The notes under the pieces are model-generated. The model searched no databases. It saw only the letters and a program-made list of their open reading frames with translations, and was not told where the DNA came from. This document shows positions 11,601-14,104 of a stretch of 14,104 nt of DNA, in pieces. The stretch covers positions 1-14,104 of the forward strand of contig DAOWJL010000008.1 in NCBI GenBank assembly GCA_030640385.1. Direction: 5' to 3'. Numbering within the stretch: the stretch's first letter is position 1; every line of letters starts with the position of its first letter. This stretch comes from Dehalococcoidia bacterium (GTDB taxonomy: Bacteria; Chloroflexota; Dehalococcoidia; Dehalococcoidales; G020351185). The position numbers and the translations under genes were made by a program.

Positions 11601-12614
11601 ATGACCACGGAGAAAGAGAAAGCACTGGAGTTGGCTGTCGGCCAGATTGAGAAGCAGTTCGGTAAGGGCGCTATTATGAAGCTACGCGAGGCTGCCGAAA
11701 GGCCGAAGGTTGAAGCCATCCCCAGTGGCTCACTGGCGTTGGATATTGCTCTGGGTATAGGTGGTATCCCAAGAGGGCGAGTTACGGAAATTTTTGGCCC
11801 CGAGGGTTCGGGTAAGACCACCCTGGGTCAGCATATAATTTCTGAAGCCCAAAAACGCGGGGGTATCGCCGCCTATATTGACGTCGAGCATGCATTAGAC
11901 CCAACCTTTGCCGCCCACTGCGGCATTAACCTGGATGACCTCTTGATTTCCCAACCGGATACCGGCGAGGAGGCGCTGGAAATTACCGAAGCGCTGGTCA
12001 GGAGCGGCGCTGTAGATGTTATTGTCATCGACAGCGTGGCCGCTCTGGTACCGCGGGCTGAGATAGAGGGCGAGATGGGAGATGCCCATGTCGGCCTGCA
12101 GGCACGCCTGATGTCACAGGCGTTAAGGAAACTGACGGCTGCCATCGGCCGCTCGGGGACGGCGGTAGTATTTATCAATCAGCTGCGGGAAAAGGTGGGG
12201 ATCATCTTCGGTAATCCAGAGGTTACACCGGGTGGCCGGGCACTGAAGTTCTATAGCTCGGTGAGGTTGGACCTAAGACGCATAGAGACCCTCAAGCAGG
12301 GCAATGTGGCAATTGGTAGCCGTGTTAGAGCCAAGGTAGTCAAAAACAAGGTAGCACCGCCGTTCAGGAGCGCCGAGTTCGATATTATGTTTGACTCCGG
12401 TATAAGCCGGGAGGGTAATATCATTGACCTCGGCGTCACACTGGGGCTTATAAAAAAAGCCGGTGCCTTTTTCTCCTATGGTGACGTTCGCCTGGGGCAA
12501 GGTAGAGAGAGTGCCAGGAAGAACCTGACTGGAAATCCTGAGTTAGCTCAGGAGATTGAAGGGCAGGTCAGGGCCTCAGCCGTCACCACCTATAGTTTTT
12601 CAGATAGTAGTTGA
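11601..12614 (+). CDS. recA: Recombinase A
   Basis: ATP-dependent strand-exchange protein and co-protease in the SOS response. From the ATG at 11601 the protein has 337 aa and begins M-T-T-E-K-E-K-A-L-E-L-A, as expected for RecA. An in-frame TTG at 11577 would add eight unlikely residues. Walker A is G-P-E-G-S-G-K-T-T (66-74), the catalytic Glu lies in Y-I-D-V-E-H-A (92-98), and Walker B is V-I-V-I-D-S-V-A-A-L (140-149). The DNA-binding loop L1 is around E-I-E-G-E-M-G-D-A-H-V-G (154-165). Loop L2 is N-Q-L-R-E-K-V-G-I-I-F-G-N-P-E-V-T-P-G-G (193-212). The C-terminal domain is compact and acidic. recX follows after a hairpin. Confidence 0.98.
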   Translation: MTTEKEKALELAVGQIEKQFGKGAIMKLREAAERPKVEAIPSGSLALDIALGIGGIPRGRVTEIFGPEGSGKTTLGQHIISEAQKRGGIAAYIDVEHALDPTFAAHCGINLDDLLISQPDTGEEALEITEALVRSGAVDVIVIDSVAALVPRAEIEGEMGDAHVGLQARLMSQALRKLTAAIGRSGTAVVFINQLREKVGIIFGNPEVTPGGRALKFYSSVRLDLRRIETLKQGNVAIGSRVRAKVVKNKVAPPFRSAEFDIMFDSGISREGNIIDLGVTLGLIKKAGAFFSYGDVRLGQGRESARKNLTGNPELAQEIEGQVRASAVTTYSFSDSS

Positions 12615-12661
12615 CGCATCAAACAACGGTGAGTCAATAGAATAAAAAACGATTAGGCGTT

Positions 12662-12697
12662 ACAGAGCTGGGGCGGCTACCTCAGCTCTGTTTATTT
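12662..12697 (+). terminator. Intrinsic hairpin between recA and recX
   Basis: A perfect 9-bp stem, ACAGAGCTG/CAGCTCTGT (12662-12670 with 12683-12691), has a 12-nt loop that can extend by a G-G/C-C pairing. It is followed by the imperfect T-run TTATTT. It is probably a partial terminator that lets some recA transcripts continue into recX. Confidence 0.75.
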
Positions 12698-12714
12698 GAA
12701 AGGACGATAAAACG

Positions 12715-13353
12715 GTGGCCAGGATTACCGCCCTGCGCTCTGGCAAGGGGCGTAGTAAAAAGGTTAATGTATTTCTTGACGGCAAGCATGCTTTCAATCT
12801 TGAGGTAGATGTGGCGATAAAGGGGGGGCTCAAGGTCGGGCAGGAAATATCCGCCAGCCAGGTGGAAGCACTGAAAAAAGCCGGTTACCAGCAGCGATGC
12901 TATGACGCAGCCGCGCGGCTGCTCGGTTACCGCCCCCGCAGTGAATATGAGCTAAGGCAGCGCCTTACCCAGCGTGGCTTTGACAATGACACCATAGGAG
13001 CGGTGCTGACCAGGCTGAAAGAGCATGATTTGATAAACGATAGTAATTTTGCCAGATTCTGGAGGGATACCCGCCAGTCCTTCAGCCCGCGCAGCCAGTG
13101 GCTGATCAGGGCGGAACTCAAACAAAAAGGGGTACCAAGCGAGATAATAGACCAGGTAGTAGGTGACATCAACGATATTGATAATGCCTACCATGCGGCT
13201 AAGAAAAAGGCTGGTAGTCTGGCCACAGCTGACCATCAGGACTTCCGCCGCCGCCTGGGTGAATATCTCAAGCGCCGCGGTTTTGGCTACAGTGTGATAA
13301 TAAAAACCATTGAGCGTCTATGGCAGGAAAGAGAGGAGCCTCAAACAGCGTAA
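12715..13353 (+). CDS. recX: Regulatory protein RecX
   Basis: Modulator that binds RecA filaments and limits recombinase and co-protease activity. The 212-aa protein has an N-terminal extension I-T-A-L-R-S-G-K-G-R-S-K-K-V-N-V-F-L-D-G (4-23), typical of the longer RecX type. Three-helix RecX repeats follow: A-A-R-L-L-G-Y-R-P-R-S-E-Y-E-L-R-Q-R-L (66-84), L-I-N-D-S-N-F-A-R-F-W (106-116) and I-R-A-E-L-K-Q-K-G-V (131-140). Y-L-K-R-R-G-F-G-Y-S-V-I (184-195) closes it. The GTG at 12715 has AAAGGA ten bases upstream. Its place 100 bp after recA, beyond a hairpin, fits partial co-transcription, which keeps RecX scarcer than RecA. Confidence 0.95.
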   Translation: MARITALRSGKGRSKKVNVFLDGKHAFNLEVDVAIKGGLKVGQEISASQVEALKKAGYQQRCYDAAARLLGYRPRSEYELRQRLTQRGFDNDTIGAVLTRLKEHDLINDSNFARFWRDTRQSFSPRSQWLIRAELKQKGVPSEIIDQVVGDINDIDNAYHAAKKKAGSLATADHQDFRRRLGEYLKRRGFGYSVIIKTIERLWQEREEPQTA

Positions 13354-13435
13354 TTACCTTAGTTTCAAACAAATAAATAAGTATTATTAGTCATCTAGTT
13401 ATTATTTAAAAAAGTAGATTAGAAAGGAGGGAAAA

Positions 13436-14098
13436 ATGGGAATAGATACTGTACTAGCCGTCTTCTTTAGCTTTGTTATTGGCGTTATTTTCGGTGGTAT
13501 GGCCCTGCTCCTCTCCAGGGGGATGATGGCCAACCGCCAGATCCGCATCGCTCAGAAGAAAGCAGCCAAGATAGTAGCCGAAGCCGGAACCGGGGCTAAA
13601 GACGTGCTTAACGAAGCCAAGTTAGAAATAGACAAGAGTAAAACAATTGCCGATAACGAAATCCGTGAAAGGCGTGCCGAGACGCAACGTCAGGAAAACC
13701 GTCTCAATCAAAAGGAGGTTGCACTAGAGCGCAAGCTGGAAGAAGTGGAGTACCAGAAGGGCAACCTGTCCAGCAAGGAAAAGGAGATAGAATCAATCAG
13801 AGCTAATTTGGCAGAGGTAAAGGAAAAGCAGCTGAAGCAACTGGAGCTTATTTCCGGCATGACAAGCGATGAGGCAAAGCAGGAGCTTCTCGACAATATG
13901 GAGGTCGAAATGAATGCAGAAGCCTCACGACGCCTGCGCGAGTGGGAAGCAAAGATAGCAGCCGAAGCAGAGGAAAAGGCGCGGGACATACTGTCGCAGG
14001 TTATTCAACGCAACGCCTCCGAAGTGGTATCGGAAACAACCGTCAGCGTTGTACCCCTGCCCAACGATGAAATGAAAGGGCGGCTCATCGGTAGATAG
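13436..14098 (+). CDS. rny: Ribonuclease Y, interrupted by an in-frame TAG in the KH domain
   Basis: Membrane-anchored endoribonuclease that starts mRNA decay in many bacteria. Visible are an N-terminal transmembrane helix (about 5-28), a long charged coiled coil (35-190), and the beginning of the KH domain, V-S-V-V-P-L-P-N-D-E-M-K-G-R-L-I-G-R (203-220). In the family this continues G-R-E-G-R-N; here the Glu codon is replaced by TAG at 14096-14098 and the next codons, GGA CGC, again spell G-R. Full-length RNase Y is about 510-530 aa, so the catalytic HD domain would be lost. AAAGGAGG just before the ATG is an excellent ribosome binding site. Whether the rest of the gene continues beyond the window cannot be seen. 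It could be a nonsense mutation, a base-call error or, less likely, a recoded codon. Confidence 0.9.
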   Translation: MGIDTVLAVFFSFVIGVIFGGMALLLSRGMMANRQIRIAQKKAAKIVAEAGTGAKDVLNEAKLEIDKSKTIADNEIRERRAETQRQENRLNQKEVALERKLEEVEYQKGNLSSKEKEIESIRANLAEVKEKQLKQLELISGMTSDEAKQELLDNMEVEMNAEASRRLREWEAKIAAEAEEKARDILSQVIQRNASEVVSETTVSVVPLPNDEMKGRLIGR

Positions 14099-14104
14099 GG
14101 ACGC

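Noticed and set aside
13372..13430. AT-rich stretch before rny as a promoter
   Set aside because: Several TATTAT-like hexamers occur but none has a -35 at suitable spacing, so no promoter is called.

Overview
The window looks like a chromosomal segment of a free-living bacterium, most likely an anaerobic member of the Chloroflexota (Dehalococcoidia-like). That assignment is inferred from gene content and protein style (recA-recX-rny order, a cluster of several TatA/B genes with TatC, folP-folK next to a PTPS, an ACR3/ArsR pair). No taxonomic marker gene is present, so it is not proven. Base composition is moderate in most of the window, with one clearly AT-rich island at about 10.43-11.41 kb.

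Layout. (1) 1-849, minus: arsR followed by the start of an ACR3 arsenite exporter that runs off the left edge, with a promoter and a palindromic operator lying on the arsR start. (2) 962-1321, plus: a decayed tyrosine-recombinase C-terminus that reads into a tRNA-Arg(CCU) gene, the scar of an integrated element. (3) 1326-2488, minus: a Fur-family (probably Zur-like) regulator and a polytopic membrane protein of unknown function, behind a strong promoter and a 29-bp operator. (4) 2581-6046, minus: a long operon-like run. It starts with a promoter and a structured leader of about 200 nt that ends in an intrinsic terminator. Then come a truncated AIR-synthase/HypE-like N-terminus, a UbiE-like methyltransferase, a 27-codon coupled ORF, nadA, cutA, cysE and a NIL-domain protein. 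(5) 6071-8594, minus: a twin-arginine translocation cluster of two near-duplicate TatA genes, a TatB-like protein with 33-residue tandem repeats, and tatC. (6) 8619-10415, plus: the folate/pterin genes folP, folK and a PTPS-family enzyme with a CE-x2-HGH active site. (7) 10476-11407, plus: an AT-rich gene of unknown function split by a frameshift. (8) 11422-14098: a possible 43-aa antisense membrane peptide, then recA, an intrinsic hairpin, recX, and an rny gene interrupted by an in-frame TAG in its KH domain.

How the parts work together. The Tat cluster forms one export system. folP, folK and the PTPS make consecutive folate/pterin enzymes, and the PTPS may stand in for the missing folB. nadA (NAD), cutA (metal tolerance), cysE and the NIL protein (sulfur amino acids) are tightly packed and probably co-transcribed. 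recA/recX form a recombinase and its modulator. No CRISPR array, insertion sequence, rRNA or complete mobile element was seen. The points most worth a second look are the leader RNA at 5810-6011, the Zur-like regulon with its unknown membrane protein, the hendecad-repeat TatB, and the stop codon in rny.
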